Shown: positions 28,682 through 35,966, numbered from the stretch's first letter. The stretch: DNA of 64,000 nt from GCA-2401735 sp051252095 (GCA_051252095.1 JBPOFK010000006.1:62001-126000), one strand, 5' to 3'. Program-made: numbers and translations. The notes: generated by a model from the sequence alone, not told the origin.

Positions 28682-30475
28682 CTACCTTAAGGTGTTCGCA
28701 ACATTGGCTGGAAGGCTAGATAATGGGCGGTTACCCAACTGCTTACGTATTAACCAATCTTTATCATTGAGTCTTGTCATACTAAAATTGAGCGCATAAC
28801 CAATTAAACCCAATCGGCCAGTTTCTTCTGTCACAGTCATATCTTTCACCTGATAGCCCATCGCGTGCGTTTCAATCTGAAAGAACTTGACGAACTCTTG
28901 TGCAGCCTGCTCACTAAGCGACCAGGCTGAAATTTTAAAACCCAAAATAGTGTCTTCTGATATTTTTTCAATCACAACATCTTCAGTGACGGTTTTTTCT
29001 AAAGCATTCAATACTTCTGACAATCGCTCATTGCGAGCGGGTAATTCTTTGGAGACTAACTGCACTAAAGTATCTGCTTGTTTTTTTTCTGCCTCTGTGT
29101 CTTTAATCTCGGCTTTAAGTACATCCACTTTTTTGGTTTCATCTTTTATGCGCTGAATGGTGGATCTAATGCTGCCGACATCTTCTGCAATGCTGGCTGA
29201 TTTCGCTTCAATATAGAATTGCCGTAAAAACAGACTTGTTTCTGATAGCAGGATTATGGCTATCAATGCCATTGCCGCTAGCACGGCCCGCACCTCAATA
29301 CGCTGCATAACAGGTGCGAGTGGCTCGTCTGTAGAGACAGACTCGACATGACCTAACTTACTCACATTTAAAAAATGAAAGGCAGCATTCCGCATGGCAA
29401 TACTGACTTTTGCAGAAAGCTTATAATCTGCTTCAATTTCACGCCCGATGATATTGCTTAAGTCAGTGATATTCTGTTTAGCGCTGTCTTCATTCGCGCT
29501 CAAACTGTCGATTAGTGTGATAGATTGGTTTAGCTCTGCACCTAGTTCATGGTATAGCTCGCTAGCATGGCTTAAGAATGTGCTCGCATGGCATGACATT
29601 GTTTGAATTTGAAGTGGCTCGCCATTATCTAATACAACACCTGCAATAACGCCTTGGTGCAACTCAAGCAACAAACGCTGTTCATCCACAATCTTTGGTT
29701 CTTTGCGTTTATCAGCAGTCTCTTTTTCTGTTACACCGCCAGCAACAAGTGGGTAACATGCCTCTAATTTAATAGCATGTTTAGAAAAAGCCGCTTGCCA
29801 TTCTCTCAGCAAGCCTTGATTCATGCCTGCAACTAGCCATTTATAAACAGCCTCCTTTTGCATCGGCTGAAGGTTTAAAGCATGCCAACCACATTTAAGC
29901 CCCTCATTCTCACTTACAAACCATTTTTGCCGACTCAAACAATTGGCTAAATCAGCTTGGCTTAAACCAAACATTTCTTTTGCTAGCTCACCAAACACTT
30001 TGTAAACCGCCGCACTTCCTTTGGCATTGGCAAGTGTTGCTTGTTGTTCCAGAACCTCTTCTAACTCATCCGTATTGAGGTGTCCATAAAATTGCAACAA
30101 CTGCCCAATCAACATGACGCGTTGGTGCTGATTAAACGCTGGTTCCACCTCCCACTGCATCGTTTCTGCCAATTGCTGAACGGGTAACTTATTCGCAGGT
30201 GGAATAGCTAAGTCAAGCACAGCCATGCTTACCGCAGGTGTAACTAATATGGCATGCTCTCCTTTCCACCCCTTTTGCCGTGCTTTATCAACTAGCTCAG
30301 TCACAGCATCACCAAGTTCAAACTGATCACTTGATACCTCTTGCCCCGTGGTAAGGTTCTCACCTTTTTTATTCACTGCTGTTGCCCGTAATCCAGAAAA
30401 ACTCGCTTCACAGACCAACACATTGTCTATGTTATGAAACGTAGTGATTTTTTCTAAAAATGATTCAAACGACAT
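28682..30475 (-). CDS. PilM-PilN fusion (GspL-like) with an inserted MshEN-like repeat
   Basis: 597 residues from ATG 30475, which lies 11 bases after the preceding stop; a TTG at 30502 is the alternative. Residues 1-390 resemble the actin-like PilM, including a helix QLAETMQWEVEPAF. Helix 394-417 crosses the membrane, and the rest is a coiled coil plus a PilN-like periplasmic domain. T4P systems usually have PilM and PilN as separate proteins, while type II secretion has them joined as GspL. Residues 121-145 and 159-183 form two repeats of the pattern G-x-L-L/A-x3-x-G-x-L/S-x4-L-x3-L-x2-Q, like the MshEN domain of assembly ATPases. The usual leading Arg is missing, so c-di-GMP binding is uncertain. 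Confidence 0.75.
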   Translation of the reverse strand: MSFESFLEKITTFHNIDNVLVCEASFSGLRATAVNKKGENLTTGQEVSSDQFELGDAVTELVDKARQKGWKGEHAILVTPAVSMAVLDLAIPPANKLPVQQLAETMQWEVEPAFNQHQRVMLIGQLLQFYGHLNTDELEEVLEQQATLANAKGSAAVYKVFGELAKEMFGLSQADLANCLSRQKWFVSENEGLKCGWHALNLQPMQKEAVYKWLVAGMNQGLLREWQAAFSKHAIKLEACYPLVAGGVTEKETADKRKEPKIVDEQRLLLELHQGVIAGVVLDNGEPLQIQTMSCHASTFLSHASELYHELGAELNQSITLIDSLSANEDSAKQNITDLSNIIGREIEADYKLSAKVSIAMRNAAFHFLNVSKLGHVESVSTDEPLAPVMQRIEVRAVLAAMALIAIILLSETSLFLRQFYIEAKSASIAEDVGSIRSTIQRIKDETKKVDVLKAEIKDTEAEKKQADTLVQLVSKELPARNERLSEVLNALEKTVTEDVVIEKISEDTILGFKISAWSLSEQAAQEFVKFFQIETHAMGYQVKDMTVTEETGRLGLIGYALNFSMTRLNDKDWLIRKQLGNRPLSSLPANVANTLR

Positions 30476-30486
30476 AGAGCGACTTT

Positions 30487-31704
30487 CTACGGTAGATTCC
30501 AAGTGAGGGTTACTTGAGAGGTGTTATTGGTTAGGGTGAAATAGACGGGGCTGTGTTCAACATCAACGGCGCTACAGTTAGTGCGTCCATCATATATGCC
30601 TATATCAGTGACCTCACTTGTTGCAGGGTCAACATCCACACACCACATTAAAGCTGCGAATCGACCAATTGGTGTGCCGTCATTAGGATTTATTGTCTGC
30701 GTTATTAATGCCTCTCCTCCTGCAATCTCAACAGGGTTATCGGCGCTAATGATACGAACATCATCTATAAGTGTGGCAGCATTATCTCCATCATCCATAT
30801 ACCGATAAATTTTCAACTGTAAGTTAGATGCATTAGCAGGTAATGTAGCCAGATTACTAAAATTGATATTAAATGTAATTGGTGCATCACTGAGCGTCCA
30901 TTCCCTCTCACTAACAATGTCTTGGTTCACATCAAGAGGAAAGTCCTCTGTGAAGTCACCAGACCCTCCTGTGTCTTGGTCTTGATCTGAGCCCCAGCTT
31001 TGAATAAAAAAGTCAGTAACCTCGCCAATCTGCTCGCCACGTGTATCGACTTCCCATCCAAAATTAACAGAATCTTCTGCTAACCCTAAGTCACCTTCCC
31101 TACCCCAGCCATCCCTAAACAACTTGCTCCCTGCTGTATATAAATAAGGACCTCTCCATCCGCCATGTAATTCATTTGTATAAATTGGCCCTGTTGCTGG
31201 TAGGACTGGTGTACTGACGGTATAACCAAGTTCAATTGTCTGCCAGTCTGGCTGGTTAATCGTTATCTCTGCCGTACCAGCATCATCATCATCATCATAA
31301 GGAATTAAAATTTCTGCTGTAGCATTATCATCATCGTGATCATACATTGGCGTTTGACTGATCAATTCGACAATGCCAACCGGCAAGCGCCCCATATCCG
31401 CCACATAACCTCTGACATATGGTGAGCCGTTTAGATATAAATTGGGCTGGCTAATAATGGCATCGTGAATTTGGTTCCAACGAGATTCTGTTTCCTGCTG
31501 ACGTTTTAAATCGCCGTTATCCAGAATTAAAGTAGTGGAAGCAAGCGCTACGATACTGAGCAAGGCTATGACAACAACAAGCTCTAGCAAGCTAAAGCCT
31601 TGTTGTTTAAATCGAGTAACTGCTTTAGCTAAACCCAATAGCGGATAATGGCGTGCAGAAACACACTCACCTTTTCTATTAAGGTTTAGATAAAACTGCT
31701 TCAT
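30487..31704 (-). CDS. Large acidic type IV pilin-like protein (pseudopilin) of the first filament system
   Basis: A 405-residue prepilin with the processing site QQG/FSLLE and Glu at +5, after an unusually long leader of about 36 residues. The stretch GGWRGPYL recalls GspG-type pseudopilins. The mature part is acidic, with DHDDDN and a run of five Asp (encoded by GAT repeats) around residues 126-143. Such loops often bind calcium in GspG. It lies 109 bases downstream of the larger operon's first pilin, past a leaky terminator-like hairpin, so it is probably made in smaller amounts and acts as a minor pilin. Confidence 0.75.
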   Translation of the reverse strand: MKQFYLNLNRKGECVSARHYPLLGLAKAVTRFKQQGFSLLELVVVIALLSIVALASTTLILDNGDLKRQQETESRWNQIHDAIISQPNLYLNGSPYVRGYVADMGRLPVGIVELISQTPMYDHDDDNATAEILIPYDDDDDAGTAEITINQPDWQTIELGYTVSTPVLPATGPIYTNELHGGWRGPYLYTAGSKLFRDGWGREGDLGLAEDSVNFGWEVDTRGEQIGEVTDFFIQSWGSDQDQDTGGSGDFTEDFPLDVNQDIVSEREWTLSDAPITFNINFSNLATLPANASNLQLKIYRYMDDGDNAATLIDDVRIISADNPVEIAGGEALITQTINPNDGTPIGRFAALMWCVDVDPATSEVTDIGIYDGRTNCSAVDVEHSPVYFTLTNNTSQVTLTWNLP

Positions 31705-31737
31705 TACGACTCCCCAAAGTGATGCTTTTTTATGACG

Positions 31738-31770
31738 CCAAAAAGACAGTACCAGTCAGGCACTGTCTTA
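31738..31770 (-). terminator. Hairpin between the major pilin and the downstream filament genes, likely attenuator
   Basis: On the minus strand an 11-base stem (AAGACAGTGCC with GGTACTGTCTT, one G-U pair) around a 5-base loop is followed by TTTTT. It lies 44 bases after the stop of the first pilin gene. Partial termination here would give far more major pilin than machine mRNA, a common arrangement in pilus operons. Confidence 0.7.
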
Positions 31771-31812
31771 ATGGGTCTTTATATAATCAATTAAACTATT
31801 AAGTTCATTAGA

Positions 31813-32808
31813 TTAGTTTTGTGATGCATCGTTAGCGTTCGCTACGTTTTGATCAATCACGTTACCTTCTGTATCAAGCACAGCTAACAAACGAGGCTTT
31901 TCAAACACCTCATCCGCAGCGACATCATCATCATCATTTGCATCTGCACCAACATGGAACAATGCAATATAGCGTGCATAATTTTCATTCGGATTAGTTC
32001 TTTGGCTAATGAAAGTAGGAGGAGATGCAACGGCTACTGAAGAATTTGCTGTACTGTGCGCAGCATCATGTCCAAAACCAAACGCGACAACAAGGTGACA
32101 TTCATCACTTTCGATAGAGTCATTGATTGCATTCATACGTTGACCCGCTTCGATACCAATAGCTGTTCCAGCCACAACTGCGCCATCCTCATCAAGTGTA
32201 GATAAGTATGTTGCCGGCCCAGCCGCACCACCTAATTGACATGCACCATCTCCCGTTGGAACAATTGCAACATTGCTTAATCCATCTAACAAAAGTTCAG
32301 CCACATCAACCGTTGCATCTAAATCTTCCAGTGCTACAGCACCTTCATTATGTTGCAAGTTTGGCTCAACATCTGGTGTTGAAATAAGTGTTAAACGTGT
32401 TTGAACTTCTTCAACGCCCACATCTTCAAATGCTTCAGCAATTTCATCGTTTAAGGCACTAGCGCCAAGCCCAAATGCTGCTAGATAGACACGACTTTCA
32501 TTATTCATAAAGTCAGGGGCTACACCATCGCCATCAGTATTAGCTAAAGCATTACCATCTTCATCGGTACCGCCAGCTGATAATAGGTTATCCCATTGAT
32601 TAGGGTATGCTTGTGTAACTGCACGGTAATTACGAATGGCCTGATCGGCTGTTGCTGTGTTGTTAGAAGCCGTTGCTGCTTGGGCTTTATCTGTTAAGCC
32701 TTCGTATGCGAGTAATGCACCTGCTGATAAAATCGCGATAATGGACACGACGACCAATAGTTCTAAAAGGGTAAAACCTTTTTCTTTCATCATGAGAGTT
32801 TGTTTCAT
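31813..32808 (-). CDS. Probable major pilin of the first filament system (large, acidic)
   Basis: 331 residues from ATG 32808, chosen because GGAG lies upstream and the start gives a normal 11-residue leader ending KEKG, followed by FTLLELLVVVSIIAILSAG with Glu at +5. After the alpha-helix the protein is much longer than usual type IVa pilins (about 150 residues) and very acidic, with a C-terminal DANDDDDVAADE. It has two Cys (in ACQLG and ECHLV). Its own promoter region with an operator-like site, first position and attenuator downstream all point to the abundant subunit. Function (adhesion, conductivity, secretion) is not readable from sequence. Confidence 0.78.
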   Translation of the reverse strand: MKQTLMMKEKGFTLLELLVVVSIIAILSAGALLAYEGLTDKAQAATASNNTATADQAIRNYRAVTQAYPNQWDNLLSAGGTDEDGNALANTDGDGVAPDFMNNESRVYLAAFGLGASALNDEIAEAFEDVGVEEVQTRLTLISTPDVEPNLQHNEGAVALEDLDATVDVAELLLDGLSNVAIVPTGDGACQLGGAAGPATYLSTLDEDGAVVAGTAIGIEAGQRMNAINDSIESDECHLVVAFGFGHDAAHSTANSSVAVASPPTFISQRTNPNENYARYIALFHVGADANDDDDVAADEVFEKPRLLAVLDTEGNVIDQNVANANDASQN

Positions 32809-32845
32809 TTTGCTTCTCCAAAATATTGTAATTAACAATTTTTAT

Positions 32846-32920
32846 TTAGTTACCAGGCCACTTTTCCTCACCTGACTTTGTATGCTGATCGATAGCTTTT
32901 TTTGATTTAGCCTTAGACAT
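32846..32920 (-). CDS. Possible 24-residue leader ORF upstream of the major pilin
   Basis: A short frame starting MSKAKSKKAIDQ lies in the predicted 5' leader of the pilin mRNA and ends 37 bases before the pilin start. It is Lys-rich and has no clear ribosome site, so it may be untranslated leader. I list it because it lies in a regulated leader and its frame extends upstream into the CLHV-coding stretch shared with the neighbouring small unit. Confidence 0.2.
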   Translation of the reverse strand: MSKAKSKKAIDQHTKSGEEKWPGN

Positions 32921-32954
32921 ATGGTCGTGGTTTTTTGCAATTCCCGTACCGCAC

Positions 32955-33043
32955 ACATGCAAGCATCTTATAGAGCCACTACAAAATGAAATACATTAAA
33001 AATCCCGTAATCATTTAGGAGTTTTTCCCGATGATCTTGGGAT
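32955..33043 (-). promoter_or_regulatory. Major pilin promoter with operator-like site A
   Basis: On the minus strand the core TCGGGAAAAACTCC (complement of 33018-33031) is flanked by outer TCCC/GGGA elements within 33002-33043. A -10-like CTATAA lies 45 bases further down (32968-32973), followed by TGCTTGCATGT, which recurs in the neighbouring unit. The core matches sites B and C, so I read it as a binding site for the adjacent NarL-type regulator. No -35 hexamer is evident, as expected for an activated promoter. Confidence 0.6.
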
Positions 33044-33093
33044 TTATCAGCGCGAATCTGCCAATTTTTTACTTTCTTTAATCAGTGTTATCC

Positions 33094-33123
33094 AAAAAAA
33101 ACACCGCATGCTTCATGCGGTGT
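33094..33123 (-). terminator. Strong intrinsic terminator of the short unit upstream of the pilin
   Basis: A perfect 10-base stem (ACACCGCATG with CATGCGGTGT) and 3-base loop is followed on the minus strand by eight T. It lies downstream of the response-regulator gene and of the predicted promoter B, so it would end a transcript of about 120-130 bases as well as read-through from the regulator operon. Confidence 0.88.
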
Positions 33124-33222
33124 ATACGGGGAAGAAACTTCAGGAGTATTACTTTTTAAAGTAGCCACCATGATAATTATTGTTATAGTCATGACGGCTT
33201 ACACTTCTAGTTACATGCAAGC
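33094..33222 (-). ncRNA. Predicted short terminator-ended transcript (small RNA or microprotein mRNA)
   Basis: Between promoter-like site B and a strong terminator lies a unit of about 125 bases with no large gene. Its start region TGCTTGCATGT is shared with the pilin leader. It could be a regulatory RNA controlled by the MoxYX-like pair, or the message for the short peptide listed separately. The evidence is promoter and terminator layout only; no known RNA family is recognised. Confidence 0.4.
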
Positions 33223-33238
33223 AACTATAGAGAAGCAT
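33149..33238 (-). CDS. Possible microprotein with a SRHDYNNNYHGGYFKK tail
   Basis: A 29-codon frame reads from ATG 33238 to TAA 33149. Its tail is rich in Tyr, Asn, His, Gly and Lys, unlike random translation of A+T-rich DNA, and the stop comes well before the terminator stem. Against it: the ATG overlaps the predicted -10 region, so the real start may be the TTG of the shared CLHV stretch, and no ribosome site is seen. Other bacteria would have to conserve the tail for this to be a gene. Confidence 0.3.
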   Translation of the reverse strand: MLLYSCLHVTRSVSRHDYNNNYHGGYFKK

Positions 33239-33308
33239 AATCAAGTAGGCATATTAATGCTTGTTGTTTTATCCCGAATTGAGCAGGAAAAATTCCCGAG
33301 TTGCTTGG
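33213..33308 (-). promoter_or_regulatory. Promoter with operator-like site B for the short unit
   Basis: The core GGAAAAATTCCCGA (33286-33299, + strand) with outer TCCCGA at 33272 and TTGG at 33305 repeats the organisation of site A. A -10-like CTATAG (33225-33230) lies 56 bases from the core, about one helical turn more than in the pilin promoter, then the shared TGCTTGCATGT follows. The same 14 bases occur in site C upstream of the kinase. Confidence 0.58.
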
Positions 33309-33340
33309 TTATGAAGCGCTAAGGGCTCAAAGCTAGTGTT

Positions 33341-33985
33341 TTACCCATCAATAACACCGTGCCGGATAGCAAGCCTAACCATCTCAATTGGATTGCTCAC
33401 ACCCAGTTTTTGTTTAATCATGGTGTGATAGTTAGCAACCGTTTTATGACTAATTTTTAGCCTTTCTCCAACCTCTTCAGCACTCACCCCTTCAGTTAAT
33501 AATCGAAACACTTCGAACTCGCGCGCTGATAACATTTTTAATGGATTTTCATCCCCTGACATACTTTCAATGGCAATTTTTTGCGCCACCTCTGAGCTTA
33601 TATAGTTACGCCCATTGGCTACCTCTTTTATCGCTTTTAACAAATCACTGTCAGAGCCTGTTTTTGTCACATAGCCCTTGACTCCAGACTTAAGCACCTG
33701 TGATGCAAAGGTTGCATTGTCGTGCATGGAAAAGATAATAATTTTGGCAGATGGATAACGGCTAATAATGCGCCTGGCAGACTCCAGCCCTCCCATACCT
33801 GGCATTGATAAATCCATCACGACCACATCAACTGGCTCAGCCGAATACAAGTGATAAGCTTGATCACCATCTACGGCCTCTGCCATCACTTTGATGCTTG
33901 ATTGATTTTCGATCAAACGTCGCAAGCCAGCCCTTACCACGGCATGATCATCAACCAGCATTACTTTTATTGTTGCAGCATTCAT
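33341..33985 (-). CDS. NarL/LuxR-type response regulator (MoxX-like)
   Basis: 214 residues from ATG 33985, preceded by GGTGGAAATG; upstream in-frame codons overlap the kinase gene. The receiver domain has Asp12-Asp13, the phosphoacceptor Asp58 (VVVMDLSMPG) and Lys108 (GYVTKTG). The C-terminal LuxR helix-turn-helix (about 145-210) contains LSAREFEVFRLLTEG and KISHKTVANYHTMIKQKLGV. It follows the kinase gene by 16 bases. I infer that it binds the repeated TCGGGAA-type sites found upstream of the kinase, the short unit and the major pilin. Confidence 0.9.
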   Translation of the reverse strand: MNAATIKVMLVDDHAVVRAGLRRLIENQSSIKVMAEAVDGDQAYHLYSAEPVDVVVMDLSMPGMGGLESARRIISRYPSAKIIIFSMHDNATFASQVLKSGVKGYVTKTGSDSDLLKAIKEVANGRNYISSEVAQKIAIESMSGDENPLKMLSAREFEVFRLLTEGVSAEEVGERLKISHKTVANYHTMIKQKLGVSNPIEMVRLAIRHGVIDG

Positions 33986-34001
33986 CTTTACATTTCCACC
34001 A

Positions 34002-35360
34002 TCAATCCAATATTGGTAATCTGACCACGACGCGTGTTCCAATGCCCACACCACTATCTAATTCAAACTCGCCGCTTAATCCTTCTATACGCTCGTGCAT
34101 GCCTTGCAAACCAAAGCCTTTCTCAACCTCACTTTGTTCAAAGCCCACACCATCATCTTCTATCATAAGCACCAAGGTATTCGCTTCTTCAAATACGCCA
34201 ACGGTAACTATTTTTGCATTGGCATAGCGTGCAATATTAGTCAGGCTTTCCTGAACGATTCGATAAGCTGTAATTGCTATTGTTTCTGGCAATGCTTTTA
34301 GGTTTCCTGCGATATTAATAGAACATTCCGCTCCATTTAATTTTGGCCCCCATGAAGAAACTAGATCTTCAAGCGCATCTTTTAAGCCTAGCTTGTCAAT
34401 AGTCTCTGGACGCAAACGATTCAAAATTTGGTGCGTAATCCCCATCATTTTTTTTGTCACCGAGACAATTGCTTGAGCGCTTAATCTTAATTTCTCAAAA
34501 TTAAATGCATCAATATCTTTAACATTCAAAATCGCTTGTGCATCTACATGAATCGCCGTGATACTCTGCCCTATTTCATCATGCAAATCTCTGGCTAAAC
34601 TTTTGCGTTCAGCTTCTTCCAAGCCAATAATCTGTCTGGATAAGCCTAAATTCCGTTTAATACTTTGTTCTAGCGTTTCAGCCATGCCATTAAATTTTTC
34701 ACCAATACTCGCTAGCTCTGGCAATTCGAAACTTGGTAAGCGTGTATCTAACTTTCCTTCTTCTAAGCCTGTTAATGCCGCCAATATCCTATTGACTGGT
34801 TTTAATGCACTTTCTATCGCCCAATAGACCATCACATTAACTGCAATAAAAAACACAAAAACCAATGCCAATAAGCCTTTTGTATCATCCCAAATTTCTT
34901 CAATCTCATAAGATGGGTCAGGAGTGATAATTAACCTACCCACACGTTGACCACCAAAAATAACGATGCGTGTCGTTTGCATCATTGGCGCGATATTCGT
35001 CATTACACGCACAAACCACTCGGGCGCAATATGCTTATCACTTTTTGCATCTTCTGTTTGGTTGGTATCACGTATCTGGCCCAACATATCAACAAACTCA
35101 ATACGCAAATGGCGAATATGGCTAAGGCTGGCCAAATTAAATGGCATTGCATGCGGGCCGCCCACAGGCGTTTTGGCAAAGGTTAAAATCTCTCTATCCA
35201 GCAAATGCAGGGCTAAACTTGCCGTGGATTCTATTTCAGCCCTTACGTTTTCTCTAGCATTGAGCAACATAAACCCTGAACCAATAATTAATACAATGAT
35301 TAACAAACAGGTAATCATGATATTGAGTCTTAGTTTTAAACTAATCGCATTGAATTTCAT
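34002..35360 (-). CDS. Sensor histidine kinase with MoxY/LapD-like periplasmic domain
   Basis: 452 residues from ATG 35360 (a TTG three codons earlier is possible). Membrane helices at about 14-33 and 162-182 enclose a periplasmic domain of about 128 residues whose HIRHLRIEFVDMLGQIRD, PEWFVRVM and DPSYEIEEIWDD stretches resemble the LapD_MoxY_N domain. A HAMP segment, a HisKA_3 box (LARDLHDEIGQ, His260) and an HATPase domain follow. MoxY of Paracoccus takes part in methanol/formaldehyde-related control, which suggests but does not prove a C1-related signal here. Confidence 0.85.
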   Translation of the reverse strand: MKFNAISLKLRLNIMITCLLIIVLIIGSGFMLLNARENVRAEIESTASLALHLLDREILTFAKTPVGGPHAMPFNLASLSHIRHLRIEFVDMLGQIRDTNQTEDAKSDKHIAPEWFVRVMTNIAPMMQTTRIVIFGGQRVGRLIITPDPSYEIEEIWDDTKGLLALVFVFFIAVNVMVYWAIESALKPVNRILAALTGLEEGKLDTRLPSFELPELASIGEKFNGMAETLEQSIKRNLGLSRQIIGLEEAERKSLARDLHDEIGQSITAIHVDAQAILNVKDIDAFNFEKLRLSAQAIVSVTKKMMGITHQILNRLRPETIDKLGLKDALEDLVSSWGPKLNGAECSINIAGNLKALPETIAITAYRIVQESLTNIARYANAKIVTVGVFEEANTLVLMIEDDGVGFEQSEVEKGFGLQGMHERIEGLSGEFELDSGVGIGTRVVVRLPILD

Positions 35361-35371
35361 ATTTCGCAAAG

Positions 35372-35424
35372 ATAGTAGTGGCTTATTGCACTTAAGTATT
35401 GGGAAAAATTCCCGAATGATAGGA
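35372..35424 (-). promoter_or_regulatory. Operator-like site C upstream of the histidine kinase
   Basis: GGGAAAAATTCCCGA at 35401-35415 is a perfect GGGAA/TTCCC dyad and shares 14 bases with site B. It lies 41 bases before the kinase ATG, with a possible -10 TACTAT 25 bases from the core. This placement suggests autoregulation of the two-component operon. Confidence 0.55.
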
Positions 35425-35598
35425 TTTGAGGCACGTTTTTATTGGGAGGCGATTATTCTTTAATAATTATGTGTTTTTAAAAGCAATCAGCATGCCATCA
35501 TATTATATTGACCAACCGATTGATTATTATGGTTATTTATAGATCAGCCAAGTGCTATTGGTTAATTTCAGCCAATGTGGTGGTGGTTTAAATATTAG

Positions 35599-35900
35599 TG
35601 GATTGCTTCACTTCGCTCGCAATGACCTATCTCTGTCACTGCGAGGGCGTAGTCCGTGGCAGTCCATAATACATTATCAAAAGCCAAAATGATTGTATTG
35701 TATTATTTAGCGCTTCGCTCGTGCTAAAGAAGCTATCGCAAAGACTCGCCACCACCACTGCGAGCGTCGCAACCGACTTAGCGGACTTGCCGCTTCGAGA
35801 GGGTGGGGACACGCCTTGCGTATACAGCGCGACAGTCTAAGCCAATTATCATTTTTCGTAATATGCTGGACTGCTTCGCTATAGTCGCAATAATGCCCAA
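35599..35900. repeat. REP-like inverted repeats in the spacer before the kinase gene
   Basis: A unit at 35600-35665 reads GGATTGCTTCACTTCGCTCG...GCAATGAC, then GTCACTGCGAGG...GGCAGTCC, forming nested inverted repeats. Degenerate partial copies occur at about 35751-35775 (CACTGCGAGCGTCGCAACC) and 35868-35893 (GGACTGCTTCGCT). A hairpin TTTAGCGC/GTGCTAAA lies at 35706-35729. The motif resembles the GTCATTGCGAGCGAAG-type intergenic repeats seen in many bacterial genomes. I see no gene in this spacer. Confidence 0.65.
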
Positions 35901-35913
35901 GGTGAGCTACGCA

Positions 35914-35940
35914 TAAAAAAAGACCCTCAACTTGAGGGCC
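35914..35940 (-). terminator. Intrinsic terminator of the PepSY-protein gene
   Basis: GGCCCTCAAGTTGAGGGTC folds into a stem of about 8 bases on the minus strand and is followed by seven T. It lies about 27 bases after the PepSY gene stop. Confidence 0.85.
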
Positions 35941-35966
35941 TTAATTTGCAAGATAAGCACTAAATC

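Noticed and set aside
32946..32985. TGGCTC...TTGC upstream of the major pilin as a sigma-54 promoter
   Set aside because: The GG to GC spacing is wrong and the neighbouring unit with the same layout lacks the GG element; a -10 box with an upstream activator fits better.
33100..33192. 33-codon minus-strand frame starting MTITIIMVATLKS
   Set aside because: It reads through the terminator stem and into its T-run, so it is unlikely to be translated as such.
33341..34054. Longer response-regulator frame starting at 34054
   Set aside because: The extra 23 residues overlap the kinase gene and precede a good ribosome site at the ATG 33985, where the receiver domain naturally begins.
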